Shown here one piece after another: positions 32,462 to 41,664 of a DNA stretch of 64,000 nt. Position 1 is the first letter of the stretch. Each line of letters starts with the position of its first letter. This stretch comes from Desulfobacula sp. (GTDB taxonomy: Bacteria; Desulfobacterota; Desulfobacteria; Desulfobacterales; Desulfobacteraceae), in the NCBI RefSeq assembly GCF_030145145.1, contig NZ_JAQYWD010000023.1, positions 1 to 64,000 of the forward strand, given 5' to 3'. A model generated the notes under the pieces. It did not search any database, was not told the origin of the DNA, and saw only the letters and a list, made by a program, of their open reading frames with translations. Both the position numbers and the translations under genes were made by a program.

Positions 32462-34387
32462 CTATTTTTTTTCACGGTCTTTGTATAATTTAATGGTGTG
32501 CTCCTTGATGTCTAAAATCTCGCTGTGTTTTCGCTGATAAATTTTGTCTGCCTCGGCGGGATTTTCAATAATATGGGGGGTCAAAAAGATATACAGGTTT
32601 GTCTTCACCCCGCTCCGGCTGGTGGATTTAAAAAGGTTTCCCATCAAGGGGATATCCCCCAGACAGGGCACCTGGTAATCCGTTGAATTTAAGTCTTCCC
32701 CGATCAATCCACCAATGACCACGGTGGCGGCATCTTTGACCACCACCGTGGTTTCGGCCGTCCGTTTCAAGGTGGTGGGCGTGTTTTCTCCGGTGGATGA
32801 CACTTTTTCAACCTTTTGATAAATATTCAAGCGGACAAACCGCCCCTGGCTGATCTGGGGGGTTATTTTCAGGGTCACCCCCACATCTTTGTATTCAAAA
32901 TTTTCATAGTTCTGGTCACCGGTGCCACTGGTTGTTTTATACGGGATATTCTCCCCCACCGTTATTTCGGCTTCCTCATTATCCGTGGTCATGATCTGGG
33001 GGGTGGCAATAATCTGTACTTTTTCATTCTTTTTCATGGCCCGGATGGCCGCTCCCAGATTTGGAAATGTAATCCCGCCGATGGTGATGGCTTCGGCCAT
33101 GATGCCCATGGCAAACCCGCCGGGAAGACTCAGCGAACCCGTACCGGAGTCAAGCGTCGGCAGAACGGCAGCATCCGAGGTAAATCCCCCATAGGCACCG
33201 GCAGGTTGTCCATCAATGGTACCGGCAGAGGTTGCCGCCGTCCATTCAACCCCCAGTGAGAAGTCCTCGGTATCCCGGACTTCCATGACCAAGGCTTCAA
33301 TATACACCATGGGCCGGGGGATATCGAGTTTTTTGATAACGGTTTCCAAAACCTGGTAATCATCCTTTTCAGCCATGATAATCAGGCTGTTGGTGGCTTT
33401 ATCCGCCGTGATTTTCACTTTATCAGACACCACCGGGGCAATTTGTTTGCCTTTTTCCGTTGTGGTAACTTTGCCGGACAAAGACTGGATAACCGTTGCC
33501 AGCTCTTCTGCCTTGGCATTTTCAAGATAATAGACCCGGATTTTTGCATCGCTTTTCGGCACCTGCTGATCCATAATGGCGACCAGGTCTTTGACCTTGG
33601 CCGTATCAAACTCGTTGGCCAGGAGAATAATGGTATTGGTCCTCTCATCTGCCACAAACTTTGTCAACTCATCCTGGGATATATTTTTCCCTTTTGCCAG
33701 TCTTGCCTGGAACAGCGTACTCAGGGTTTTCACAAGCTTAACCGCATCTGCATATTCCACGGGTATGACCGATATCTGGCGGCCGACATCCTTTACATCA
33801 ATGGCGGTAATGATTTTAATCAATCGGTTGATGTTTGAATACACATCCGTGATAATCAGGGTATTGGTCGGCGTGTAGGACAACACCACACTGCCCTTGG
33901 ACACAAGGGGTAAAAACAGTTTTTTAATTTCATTGGTATCGGCATATGTCAGCGGAATCAATTGGGTCACAATTTTATCCTCCGACACCCCGGGACCCAT
34001 TTTGAGCCTGGTTTCCACATTTTTTGAATTGGCCAGGGGGCCGGGAATAATTTTGGATATTTCTCCGGCCCTTACCGCCGTAAACCCATGAACTTCAAGC
34101 ACCGATTCAAACACTTTATAGGCTTCTTCTATGGTAATCTTGCCCGGAGAAATAATATTCACATTCCCTTTGACCCGGCTGTCAATAATAAAATTTTCAT
34201 TGGTCAATTCACTGATAAATTTTATAAACACCCGTATATCCACATCATTAAAATCAATGGACACATATTTCTGCTGAACGATGTCTGGTTTGTTCTCTTC
34301 AGCAGAGATTGAACTTAAATGAATCAATATCCAGCAGATCGCCAAAATGACAACCAAGGGTGTGTTCTTCGTGTGTACCGTTTTCAT
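32462..34387 (-). CDS. gspD: Type II secretion outer-membrane secretin GspD
   Basis: About 641 aa from the ATG at 34387; a TTG at 34408 would overlap gspC. Signal peptide, then N0 (about 38-110) and N1-N3 repeats (TNTLIITDVYSNINRLIKII, RTNTIILLANEFDTAKVKDL, NSLIIMAEKDDYQVLETVIK). The secretin pore domain (about 360-600) ends with the signature VPCLGDIPLMGNLFKS. GspD forms the outer-membrane channel through which folded substrates leave. The C terminus is short and charged, with no clear S-domain, so a pilotin may be absent or different. It lies 13 bp after gspC and 15 bp before gspE. Confidence 0.94.
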   Translation of the reverse strand: MKTVHTKNTPLVVILAICWILIHLSSISAEENKPDIVQQKYVSIDFNDVDIRVFIKFISELTNENFIIDSRVKGNVNIISPGKITIEEAYKVFESVLEVHGFTAVRAGEISKIIPGPLANSKNVETRLKMGPGVSEDKIVTQLIPLTYADTNEIKKLFLPLVSKGSVVLSYTPTNTLIITDVYSNINRLIKIITAIDVKDVGRQISVIPVEYADAVKLVKTLSTLFQARLAKGKNISQDELTKFVADERTNTIILLANEFDTAKVKDLVAIMDQQVPKSDAKIRVYYLENAKAEELATVIQSLSGKVTTTEKGKQIAPVVSDKVKITADKATNSLIIMAEKDDYQVLETVIKKLDIPRPMVYIEALVMEVRDTEDFSLGVEWTAATSAGTIDGQPAGAYGGFTSDAAVLPTLDSGTGSLSLPGGFAMGIMAEAITIGGITFPNLGAAIRAMKKNEKVQIIATPQIMTTDNEEAEITVGENIPYKTTSGTGDQNYENFEYKDVGVTLKITPQISQGRFVRLNIYQKVEKVSSTGENTPTTLKRTAETTVVVKDAATVVIGGLIGEDLNSTDYQVPCLGDIPLMGNLFKSTSRSGVKTNLYIFLTPHIIENPAEADKIYQRKHSEILDIKEHTIKLYKDREKK

Positions 34388-34400
34388 AATCCCGCATACC

Positions 34401-35297
34401 TTACTCAATTGAATATCTTATTTTTCCTGCCAGACCATTGCGTTTTATATCAACATCCGTGGCAACACTTCCCTCTAATTGCTTGAATCCAGTATAAAAC
34501 GTGGTAACATCATTGATAGATTTCATGGCTTCCCCGTTGACCCCTGCCACAATATCGCCATTTCTCAATCCCAGTTTTTCATAAAAAACCGAATTTTTTC
34601 GGATACCGGTTATCCGAAAGCCATCCATTTTACCTTTATAAAAATGGGGCCGGACCCTGACCTGTCGCCTCAAATTTTTTAAATCATCATTCAATGTATT
34701 GATATCAGCCCATTTTAGCTTGACCTCATCAACGAATCCGTCTGCACTGGCCTGGGCCGGGACTGAGGCGATCTGACCCAGCCTTTTTTTATCAGTTTTT
34801 TTGTCGGCGGTATCTTTTTTCATGAGCAGGGTTTCTTCTTTGCCATCCACCAGCAGGATAACCCGTTCTCTGAATATCGCCTTTATCACAGCCCGATCAA
34901 CCGTATCCCCTATTGCATAGAGCATCTCATTTTTTTCACCCGTTTTCTTGATAACGGCAAATGGCTCTGATGCAGTACCGGTGATGGTCCCTTTCAGGTC
35001 AAGTTTCAAAGCGGTCAGCTGCATTTTCGGGGCCGGCGGGGGGACCGGTTTGACAGCGGATTTCTTTTCAGGTGCGTCGTTTGTTTCTGTTTCAAACAAA
35101 TCCCGCCGGGCAATGCCCTGATAATAGGCTTTGTCCTGATAACTTTTCTTTTCAACCGGTTGTTGCTGCAGATAGGATGCCTTGGCATATTCATTGGTTT
35201 CAAATCCTGCTGTGAAATACGCATAAAGGCCGGAAATAAAAAAATCAATGATAAAAAAAATCAAGATCAAGTGCAGGACAGTAAACACGTTCTTCAT
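34401..35297 (-). CDS. gspC: Type II secretion protein GspC with PDZ domain
   Basis: A 298-aa protein with one N-terminal membrane helix (about 7-26) and a linker with proline runs. An HR domain (about 92-155: LKLDLKGTITGTASEPFAVI, AIGDTVDRAVIKAIF) contacts the secretin N0 domain, and a C-terminal PDZ (about 215-298: GFRITGIRKNSVFYEKLGLR, NGDIVAGVNGEAM) is linked to substrate selection in T2SS. Its ATG overlaps the gspN stop by 4 bp. Confidence 0.92.
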   Translation of the reverse strand: MKNVFTVLHLILIFFIIDFFISGLYAYFTAGFETNEYAKASYLQQQPVEKKSYQDKAYYQGIARRDLFETETNDAPEKKSAVKPVPPPAPKMQLTALKLDLKGTITGTASEPFAVIKKTGEKNEMLYAIGDTVDRAVIKAIFRERVILLVDGKEETLLMKKDTADKKTDKKRLGQIASVPAQASADGFVDEVKLKWADINTLNDDLKNLRRQVRVRPHFYKGKMDGFRITGIRKNSVFYEKLGLRNGDIVAGVNGEAMKSINDVTTFYTGFKQLEGSVATDVDIKRNGLAGKIRYSIE

Positions 35298-36166
35298 TTT
35301 TCCCCCGGGTCCATGGCAATTGTCGGTTGTTCAATCGTTCCGCCAATCCGCAGGTGAAGGATGGCGTTATCCACATCTGTTTTAGATACGTCAACCGGCA
35401 CGGAATCCCCGGCATCCATAAAAAACAAGGGGTGCAGCACGACCCTGGCGGTAAGGTTTAACCGGCTGTTTTGAAATATCTCAGCCACACGGATGTCACC
35501 GGATGAATGCAGATCCAGTTGCCGGCCTGTGACACTGAAGTCATCTATCCGGATGGTTTGATCCCGGGGCATGGAAAATTTCAGGGTACCGGAAGAGAAA
35601 GAATAGGTTTCAATGGAGAACAGCGGGTCCTGAAATTGTAACACGATATTTGAAACGATCATATCACCCTCATTTTTCAGGAGCTTACGGTGTTTAAAGC
35701 CTGTGGTCAGGGTGCCGTTCAATATCCCTGACAATGTGCTGTCTGACAAGAATTTACCCAGAGGAATTTTGTTTAATTTCAGATCTTTCAGCTCGGCTTT
35801 AACGCTTGCATCCCGGGGAGTTTCCCGTGATACGTGCATCACACCGGACAGGATACCATCAAAGACACGGGTTTTAAACGACCCTGTCACGGGGGTACCG
35901 AAAAGAGAGGTCACATCAACCGCAGACGTGAGCCGGTTCAGGGTGACAACGGGCGAACCGGCATAATACACGTTAACCTCATCTGCCGTTATGCCGGGGG
36001 GAAAGGACGGGTGAACCGTATCAATTTCCAGGGTGACATTCGACTGCAGCTGGGACAGCGTTTGCTCAAGATATCTGGCTGCCGTCTCACCGGGGAAACG
36101 GACATACAGGGAGAAAAGAATGCAGGCGGCAATAAACAGGGTATACCCCAAAAATTTAAGTTTCAT
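35294..36166 (-). CDS. gspN: Type II secretion protein GspN
   Basis: A 290-aa protein with one N-terminal membrane segment (about 5-22) and a long beta-rich periplasmic part of the GspN/AsmA-like kind (TLEIDTVHPSFPPGITADEV, LTSAVDVTSLFGTPVTGSF, LSGILNGTLTTGF). GspN is an accessory T2SS component found in only some systems, including many deltaproteobacterial ones; its job is not settled. It overlaps gspC by 4 bp and follows gspM by 17 bp. Confidence 0.85.
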   Translation of the reverse strand: MKLKFLGYTLFIAACILFSLYVRFPGETAARYLEQTLSQLQSNVTLEIDTVHPSFPPGITADEVNVYYAGSPVVTLNRLTSAVDVTSLFGTPVTGSFKTRVFDGILSGVMHVSRETPRDASVKAELKDLKLNKIPLGKFLSDSTLSGILNGTLTTGFKHRKLLKNEGDMIVSNIVLQFQDPLFSIETYSFSSGTLKFSMPRDQTIRIDDFSVTGRQLDLHSSGDIRVAEIFQNSRLNLTARVVLHPLFFMDAGDSVPVDVSKTDVDNAILHLRIGGTIEQPTIAMDPGEK

Positions 36167-36183
36167 TCAACATGCTTCTCTTT

Positions 36184-36711
36184 TCAGGTTTTTACGGTCT
36201 CTACATGCAGCACGGCACTGATGGATCGTTTGTTCGTCCCATCCATGGAGATCGCAAGCCGTTTGACAAAAACCACATTTTCAGACGTCTCCACAAGATA
36301 GAGGTAGGACATTAACTGGGACAATTTTATCCCCTTTAACTTCATTTCAACCAGGGATAATTCTATCTTTGACACCTTATCCAAAGTGGACGATGGTTTC
36401 ATATAATCAATGTTCCCGTTAACACCTGCTTGAACCGCAAGCTTTTCAAGGAATGCAAACAAGGTAAAGGTCTTTTCTCTCTGGGAATAAATGATTTTTA
36501 AATTTTCATTCTTGTTTAATATACTCTCATATTCTGACTTTAAGCGGGTCACTTGTTCGAGCACCGCGGTCTTTGCTGTCAGTTGTCGCTCATACACGTG
36601 TTTTTTTTCTAAAAACGGGGATATGCCAAACTGATACAGGACAACGACAAGGATGAGACCGCCCGCAAAAAAAACAGCATACGTTTCCCTCCTGTTCATT
36701 CTTAAAGCCAA
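36184..36711 (-). CDS. gspM: Type II secretion protein GspM
   Basis: A 175-aa protein with a single N-terminal membrane helix (about 12-30), a coiled-coil stretch (about 35-80) and a small ferredoxin-like periplasmic domain (about 85-175) containing LSLVEMKLKGIKLSQLMSYL. This is the GspM plan; GspM forms the inner-membrane platform with GspL. The longest frame begins at a TTG (36711) with GAGGAG 11 bases upstream; an ATG at 36699 is the alternative. It follows gspL by 27 bp. Confidence 0.82.
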   Translation of the reverse strand: MALRMNRRETYAVFFAGGLILVVVLYQFGISPFLEKKHVYERQLTAKTAVLEQVTRLKSEYESILNKNENLKIIYSQREKTFTLFAFLEKLAVQAGVNGNIDYMKPSSTLDKVSKIELSLVEMKLKGIKLSQLMSYLYLVETSENVVFVKRLAISMDGTNKRSISAVLHVETVKT

Positions 36712-36738
36712 ATTATACTATTCTCCTCACATTCAAAT

Positions 36739-38199
36739 TTACAGGACAATTTTCAAATTAAACGTCACGCGTTTGTCCTTTTTATCCATTGAAGCCGAAT
36801 GTATATCAACTTCTTTAAAAAGTGCAATATTTTTAAAATGATTTTTCATTTTATCAATGGTGTTAAATTGTGCCGCACTCCCGGTCACGATCAAATTATT
36901 CTCGGCCCGGACAAATCTTGAAAAAACAATATCAAGGGATGGGGGTAATGAGTTACTGATCTCATTTAACACATCAATACACAGCGGATAGCCATCAAAC
37001 ACCGCCAGATTTTTCTTTTCAGTTAATGCCGCCACTTTCAGCTGCATTTGATGCACCGGATCCACAATGGTCGTCACATCCGGAAAACAGGATTTAAAGA
37101 CGCGAACAATCCGGGTGTCCAATTGTTCTATTTGTCTTTCCATCCGGTTCATCTGTACCATGGGGTTAAGGGTCCATGCCAGGAAAAGAAAAAAAGACAA
37201 GACCGCTGACACGAGTATGCTGGATTTATTTTCCTGATAAAATAAGGCAAGGTCTGATACCTGCCGGCTGAAATTAAATGTTTCAACACCCTTTATCTCA
37301 TTAACGCCCATGGCAATGGCATTCCAAATGACATCGGGAGGGTCCTCGGAAACGGATTCAGGTATTGGCAGGCGCTGCGCCCCTATTAACATATCAAACA
37401 CACGCACCGGCATTGCCAGTTCTTTTTCCGTCTCAGCCACCAGCGTCGGCAGAAAAGAAACCGTTCCGGATAGGACAATCTCTTTTAGTTCCAAAGGATT
37501 GGTGAACATTTCATTGACGGATAAGACCGTATGAATCAAATTTTTTGTTATTGACGGGACCGGATGATCCGCATCAAATGACACGGTCCTGGTAAAAACA
37601 AGCTCACCCCATCTCACCGCATAAACGGATGCCAGTAATGGCTCCACATGGGCAAAAAGACAAAAAGCATCCGGGTCTGCGGTCCCGGCATAAACGAGAG
37701 CGGACCCATAACCGCTCCCCGCTGTAATCACATCCGGATGAACACCGCACTCGGAAAAAATCGTCTTGAATTGTTCCAGATGACCGGTCTGTATGCTGGC
37801 AACCCCTGCCATGGTGGTTTCAAACGCGTCTTTTGAGTTTTTCGGCAGCAGACAAAAATCGGATATCACGTCTTCAACCGGCCAGGGAAGATACCGTTCC
37901 AGCTCAAGAGAAAGAATCTGACTGATTTTTTTTCTATTTTTAAATGGCAGATCCAGGGTCCTGAAAAAAAAACAAGACAAAGGAAGGCTGATAACACATC
38001 GATCATACCCCTGCCCCAGTTTCTCCAGCAGCGGGATGAGGGTCTTTTTCACTGCCTGAAAAGGGACGTCCGCTTCAGCCATTTCAACCATCGGGCTGCA
38101 AGCAGTTTCAACAATACGGATCCCCTTAAGCCCCTGGCTTAATATAGCCGATGAAATCTGATCCTGCTGAATATCAATTGTTAATACGCTAGTGCTCAT
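36739..38199 (-). CDS. gspL: Type II secretion protein GspL (PilM-like cytoplasmic domain)
   Basis: About 486 aa from the ATG at 38199 (GGA eight bases upstream). A GTG at 38253 would place residues of no known kind before MSTSVLTIDIQQDQI, where the actin-like ASKHA domain of GspL/PilM begins. Conserved parts: LDLPFKNRKKISQILSLELE and LPWPVEDVISDF (about 80-115). One membrane helix near 325-345 (SSILVSAVLSFFLFLAWTL), then a periplasmic ferredoxin-like domain (about 365-486). GspL recruits the GspE ATPase to the membrane. It is the first gene of the operon and has a good promoter. Confidence 0.9.
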   Translation of the reverse strand: MSTSVLTIDIQQDQISSAILSQGLKGIRIVETACSPMVEMAEADVPFQAVKKTLIPLLEKLGQGYDRCVISLPLSCFFFRTLDLPFKNRKKISQILSLELERYLPWPVEDVISDFCLLPKNSKDAFETTMAGVASIQTGHLEQFKTIFSECGVHPDVITAGSGYGSALVYAGTADPDAFCLFAHVEPLLASVYAVRWGELVFTRTVSFDADHPVPSITKNLIHTVLSVNEMFTNPLELKEIVLSGTVSFLPTLVAETEKELAMPVRVFDMLIGAQRLPIPESVSEDPPDVIWNAIAMGVNEIKGVETFNFSRQVSDLALFYQENKSSILVSAVLSFFLFLAWTLNPMVQMNRMERQIEQLDTRIVRVFKSCFPDVTTIVDPVHQMQLKVAALTEKKNLAVFDGYPLCIDVLNEISNSLPPSLDIVFSRFVRAENNLIVTGSAAQFNTIDKMKNHFKNIALFKEVDIHSASMDKKDKRVTFNLKIVL

Positions 38200-38238
38200 A
38201 TGCTTTTCCACAAAAGAGGCAAAAGAAAACAAGACAAA

Positions 38239-38267
38239 TTTATATCCTCTCACGTGCTTTTATGCAA
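38239..38267 (-). promoter_or_regulatory. Sigma70-type promoter of the T2SS operon
   Basis: Minus strand: TTGCAT (38267-38262), 17-bp spacer, TATAAA (38244-38239), ending about 40 bp before the gspL ATG at 38199. Both hexamers are close to consensus. No other comparable promoter is seen within the L-M-N-C-D-E-yidD-TPR run, whose gaps are all short or overlapping. Confidence 0.75.
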
Positions 38268-38374
38268 GCGATTCATTGCCCTGAAAAAATATCAAAAAAA
38301 AGTTGACTTTTATCGGCTACTCCTATCTTAATTACCTCAAGTTCTGGCGTTGACCATTTGACAGGAGGTTCATA

Positions 38375-39385
38375 ATGACCCGTTTTATGCTATTTTTCCT
38401 GATGGTGCTTATCACTGCATATCCCGGCCAGGGGGTCTGCATGGCCCGGCAGGTGGTGGTTTACACCTCTGTTGACCAGGTTTTCAGTGAACCGATCCTG
38501 AAGGCCTTTGAAAAGAAAACCGGGATAACGGTCCGTTCCCTTTATGATGTGGAAGCCGCCAAAACCGTTGGCCTGGTCAATCGTCTGATGGCAGAAAAAA
38601 AACGGCCCAAGGCGGATGTCTTCTGGAATTCCGAAGTCACCCGGACCCTCCGGCTTAAGGAAGAAGGGGTGCTGACCCCCTATCAATCCCCCCAATGGCA
38701 GTCTTTCCCGGCACCGTTTAAAGACAGTGATTACTACTGGACAGGCTTCAGCGCCCGGGCCAGGGTGCTCATCTGGCACACGGGACTGCTCAAGGAGAGT
38801 GATTTACCCGAATCCATTTTTGAACTGACCCAACCGAAATGGCAAAAAAAGGTCGCCCTGGCCTACCCCCTTTTCGGTACGACCTCTATGCATGTGGCAG
38901 CCCTGTATTCGATCATCGGCCCGGAAAAAACAGAGGCGTATTTAAAAGGGCTGGCAGCAAATCAGGTGATTGTCGTCAATGGGAATTCCGTCACCCGTGA
39001 CCTGGTGGTGGAAGGCAAAATCCCGATAGGGTTTACCGATACGGATGACGTCAATGTGGCCATCCTGAAGGGGGCGCCGGTCCGGATGTATTTTCCGGAT
39101 AAAAAGGGTGTTGGTACGCTGCTCATCCCCAATACCGTTGCATTGATAAAGAACGGACCCAATCCGGAAACCGGAAAACAGCTCATCGACTACCTTCTGT
39201 CCCGGGAAACCGAGAGCCGGCTGGCCTTTAGCCAAGCCGCCCAGATGCCGGTGCGCACCGGGGTGAAAAAACCGGAAAATATGGTGGATTTTTCCCAGAT
39301 ACGGGCCATGGCAGTGGATTATCACAAAGCAGCCCAATATCTTGAAAGGGCTTCCAGATTCTGCCAGGAACTATTTGTCCGATAG
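38375..39385 (+). CDS. ABC transporter substrate-binding protein (FbpA/AfuA-like)
   Basis: A 336-aa periplasmic binding protein with signal peptide (about 1-24) and the family-1/6 opening QVVVYTSVDQVFSEPILKAF. Also seen are KADVFWNSEVTRTLRL and WTGFSARARVLIWHTGLL. The set resembles iron(III)-binding FbpA/FutA proteins. I do not see the paired Tyr ligands of FbpA in the expected C-terminal lobe; the stretch GFTDTDDVNVA is there instead, so iron is not proven as substrate. AGGAGG precedes the ATG. It directly abuts the permease gene. A weak TTGACT/TATCTT pair 15 bp apart (38303-38329) may be part of its promoter. Confidence 0.8.
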   Translation: MTRFMLFFLMVLITAYPGQGVCMARQVVVYTSVDQVFSEPILKAFEKKTGITVRSLYDVEAAKTVGLVNRLMAEKKRPKADVFWNSEVTRTLRLKEEGVLTPYQSPQWQSFPAPFKDSDYYWTGFSARARVLIWHTGLLKESDLPESIFELTQPKWQKKVALAYPLFGTTSMHVAALYSIIGPEKTEAYLKGLAANQVIVVNGNSVTRDLVVEGKIPIGFTDTDDVNVAILKGAPVRMYFPDKKGVGTLLIPNTVALIKNGPNPETGKQLIDYLLSRETESRLAFSQAAQMPVRTGVKKPENMVDFSQIRAMAVDYHKAAQYLERASRFCQELFVR

Positions 39386-40951
39386 ATGGGAAAGACACCC
39401 CACCATCCGGTGAATACCAGACACCTCCTGTTGATCATCCTGCCCTTTGTCCTGTTCATCCTGTCACCCCTCTTGTTTCTACTGACAACAAGCGTTGTGG
39501 ATGATACCGGGCAGTTGACCCTTGAGCATTTGAAGATACTGGCGGTCACGTCACGGCAACTGGGATTGATAAAAAACAGCCTGCTGCTGGCCGGTTCGAC
39601 CAGCCTGGCCACTGTACTGATCGGGGTTCCCCTGGCCTTTTTCATCCATCGGACAGATATCTGGTGTAAGAAATGTCTCGCGGCTGTCTGCCTGGTCCCC
39701 CTGCTGCTCCCGCCTTATATCCAGGCCCTTTTGTGGACAGGTGTCTCTGTTCCCTACATACACACCCTGGCCGGGGGGGTCTTCATTTTTACCCTGTCCT
39801 TTTTCCCCTTTGTCACGATCATCACCGGGTCCGGACTTCAGGCCACCGAGGGTTTGGTCGAAGAAGCCGCCCTGATGGCCCGGGGGCGACTGGCAACCAT
39901 CTGGAACGTCACCCTTCCCCTGGTCGCCCCCCATATCACGGCCGGTGCCATCATTGTATTTGTTTTCACGATTATCAATTTTGAAGTCCCGGACATCCTG
40001 AGGATAACGGTCTATCCAGTGGAAATATTCATCCACTTCAGCGCCTATTATGATGAAAAAACCGCCACCCTGCTGTCCCTCCCCCTGATAGGGCTGACCA
40101 TGGCCCTGATCTGGTGGCAGATGATGGTTATGCGCAACAAGTCTTATATTGCCCTGGGTTTCTCCCGTACCGGTCAACCGATTTTTTCCCTGGGACGGTT
40201 GCGCATGCCTTGTTTTATCGGCCTGTTGAGTATGGTCACCCTCTGTGTTATCCTCCCCCTGGGGGTGCTGATCAAGGGAGCCGGCGGCATGGAAACCTAT
40301 ATCAAGGCGTTTCAAAGCAGCCGGGATCACATTTACTACAGTGTGGCGGTGGCCGGCGCAAGTGCCTTGATCATGACGGGATTTTCATTTATCGTCTCCT
40401 ATTATCTGGTGAGAACCCGGGGATGGATCAGCACTGGGCTGGACTACCTGATCCAGTTATCCCTGGGGATTCCTTCCATTGTATTGGGAATCGGCATGAT
40501 CCATGTATGGAACCGGGAATGGACTGATTCTGTCTATACATCCACGTGGATATTGATTTTTGCCTTTGTATCCGGATACAGCCCGTTTGTGGTCAAGGTT
40601 GTCTCGGCAAAGATCAGCCAGATTCATCCGGAATGGGAAGAAGTCGCTATTATGGGAACCGGCAGCCGCATCCGGACCCTCTTGGGGATTGTGCTGCCCC
40701 TGGCCACACCCGGACTGATGGCGGGGTTTTTCATCGGGTTTATCCTTTCCCTGTTTAACCTGGGAACAGCCCTGCTGGTGGTGCCGCCGGGCAAAGGGAC
40801 ATTGCCCATCAGCATCTACAATTTCATGCATTACGGGGCCATGGAAACCGTCTACGCCCAGAGCCTCATACTGATTGCCATCGCCGTTACCTGCGGGGGT
40901 ATTCTTTACCTGGTATACCGGCTTGGATTTGGAGGAAAAATAAGGACATGA
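39386..40951 (+). CDS. ABC transporter permease (FbpB-like, two fused halves)
   Basis: A 521-aa polytopic protein with about 12 membrane helices, made of two homologous permease halves. Each half has an EAA loop that contacts the ATPase: VEEAALMARGRLATIWNVTL (about 154-173) and WEEVAIMGTGSRIRTLLGIV (about 417-436). This fused form is typical of Fe3+ and related importers (FbpB/SfuB). It lies between the binding protein gene (adjacent) and the ATPase gene (4-bp overlap). Confidence 0.87.
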   Translation: MGKTPHHPVNTRHLLLIILPFVLFILSPLLFLLTTSVVDDTGQLTLEHLKILAVTSRQLGLIKNSLLLAGSTSLATVLIGVPLAFFIHRTDIWCKKCLAAVCLVPLLLPPYIQALLWTGVSVPYIHTLAGGVFIFTLSFFPFVTIITGSGLQATEGLVEEAALMARGRLATIWNVTLPLVAPHITAGAIIVFVFTIINFEVPDILRITVYPVEIFIHFSAYYDEKTATLLSLPLIGLTMALIWWQMMVMRNKSYIALGFSRTGQPIFSLGRLRMPCFIGLLSMVTLCVILPLGVLIKGAGGMETYIKAFQSSRDHIYYSVAVAGASALIMTGFSFIVSYYLVRTRGWISTGLDYLIQLSLGIPSIVLGIGMIHVWNREWTDSVYTSTWILIFAFVSGYSPFVVKVVSAKISQIHPEWEEVAIMGTGSRIRTLLGIVLPLATPGLMAGFFIGFILSLFNLGTALLVVPPGKGTLPISIYNFMHYGAMETVYAQSLILIAIAVTCGGILYLVYRLGFGGKIRT

Positions 40952-41664
40952 TCGACATTACCCATCTATCCGTCATGACCGGTCATCAAACCGTGTTACA
41001 GGACATTACCCTGTCGGTGGAAAAAGGATCAGTGCTGGGCCTGTTAGGCCCTTCAGGGGCCGGAAAAACCACTCTGCTCAGAACGATTGCCGGACTGAAC
41101 AGGCCCTGTTCCGGTGACATACGGCTATCCGGGCAGACCGTCACGAGTCCGCACCGACTGGTGCCGCCGCATCAGCGCAAAACAGCCATGGTTTTTCAAT
41201 CCCTGGCTCTCTGGCCCCACATGACGGCCAGAAAACACCTGGAATTTGTTACGGGAAACCATCTGTTCAGCCATAAAACCAAGAGAAATGACCATATCCA
41301 GTCTCTTCTGGATATGATGCATCTGAACGGGTATCAAGACCGGTATCCGGCTGAACTGTCCGGCGGTGAACAGCAGCGCCTGGCCATTGCCCGGGCCCTG
41401 GCATCCCGTCCGGCATATTTATTAATGGACGAGCCGTTCAGCAGTCTGGATGATATATTAAAGCGTGAACTCCTGGACCTGACCCGGTCACTCAAACAAA
41501 CCAGCGGCATGACCATTCTCTATGTGACCCATGATATTCAAGAAACCTTGTATCTTGCCGATAAAATTATCATCATGAAAAAGGGAAAAATTGTGCATCG
41601 AATCGACAACACAGCCGGGTTAACCAAAGAGACTCTCCTCAAACACCTGGGGGAACCGTCATGA
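40948..41664 (+). CDS. ABC transporter ATP-binding protein
   Basis: A 238-aa ATPase with Walker A LGPSGAGKTTLLRTI (about 31-45), the ABC signature LSGGEQQRLAIARAL (about 136-150), Walker B YLLMDEPFSSLDD and the switch His in VTHD. It is about 100 residues shorter than FbpC/PotA-type ATPases because the C-terminal regulatory beta domain is missing. Overlaps of 4 bp with the permease upstream and the ChrB-like gene downstream show a single operon. Confidence 0.9.
   Translation: MIDITHLSVMTGHQTVLQDITLSVEKGSVLGLLGPSGAGKTTLLRTIAGLNRPCSGDIRLSGQTVTSPHRLVPPHQRKTAMVFQSLALWPHMTARKHLEFVTGNHLFSHKTKRNDHIQSLLDMMHLNGYQDRYPAELSGGEQQRLAIARALASRPAYLLMDEPFSSLDDILKRELLDLTRSLKQTSGMTILYVTHDIQETLYLADKIIIMKKGKIVHRIDNTAGLTKETLLKHLGEPS

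Noticed and set aside
38303-38329. TTGACT...TATCTT as promoter of the binding-protein gene
   Set aside because: The spacing is only 15 bp, so I did not list it as a feature, though it may contribute.
39551-40330. 259-codon open frame on the minus strand inside the permease gene
   Set aside because: It is low-complexity (Gly/Asp/Gln-rich) and antisense to a permease with EAA loops and membrane helices.
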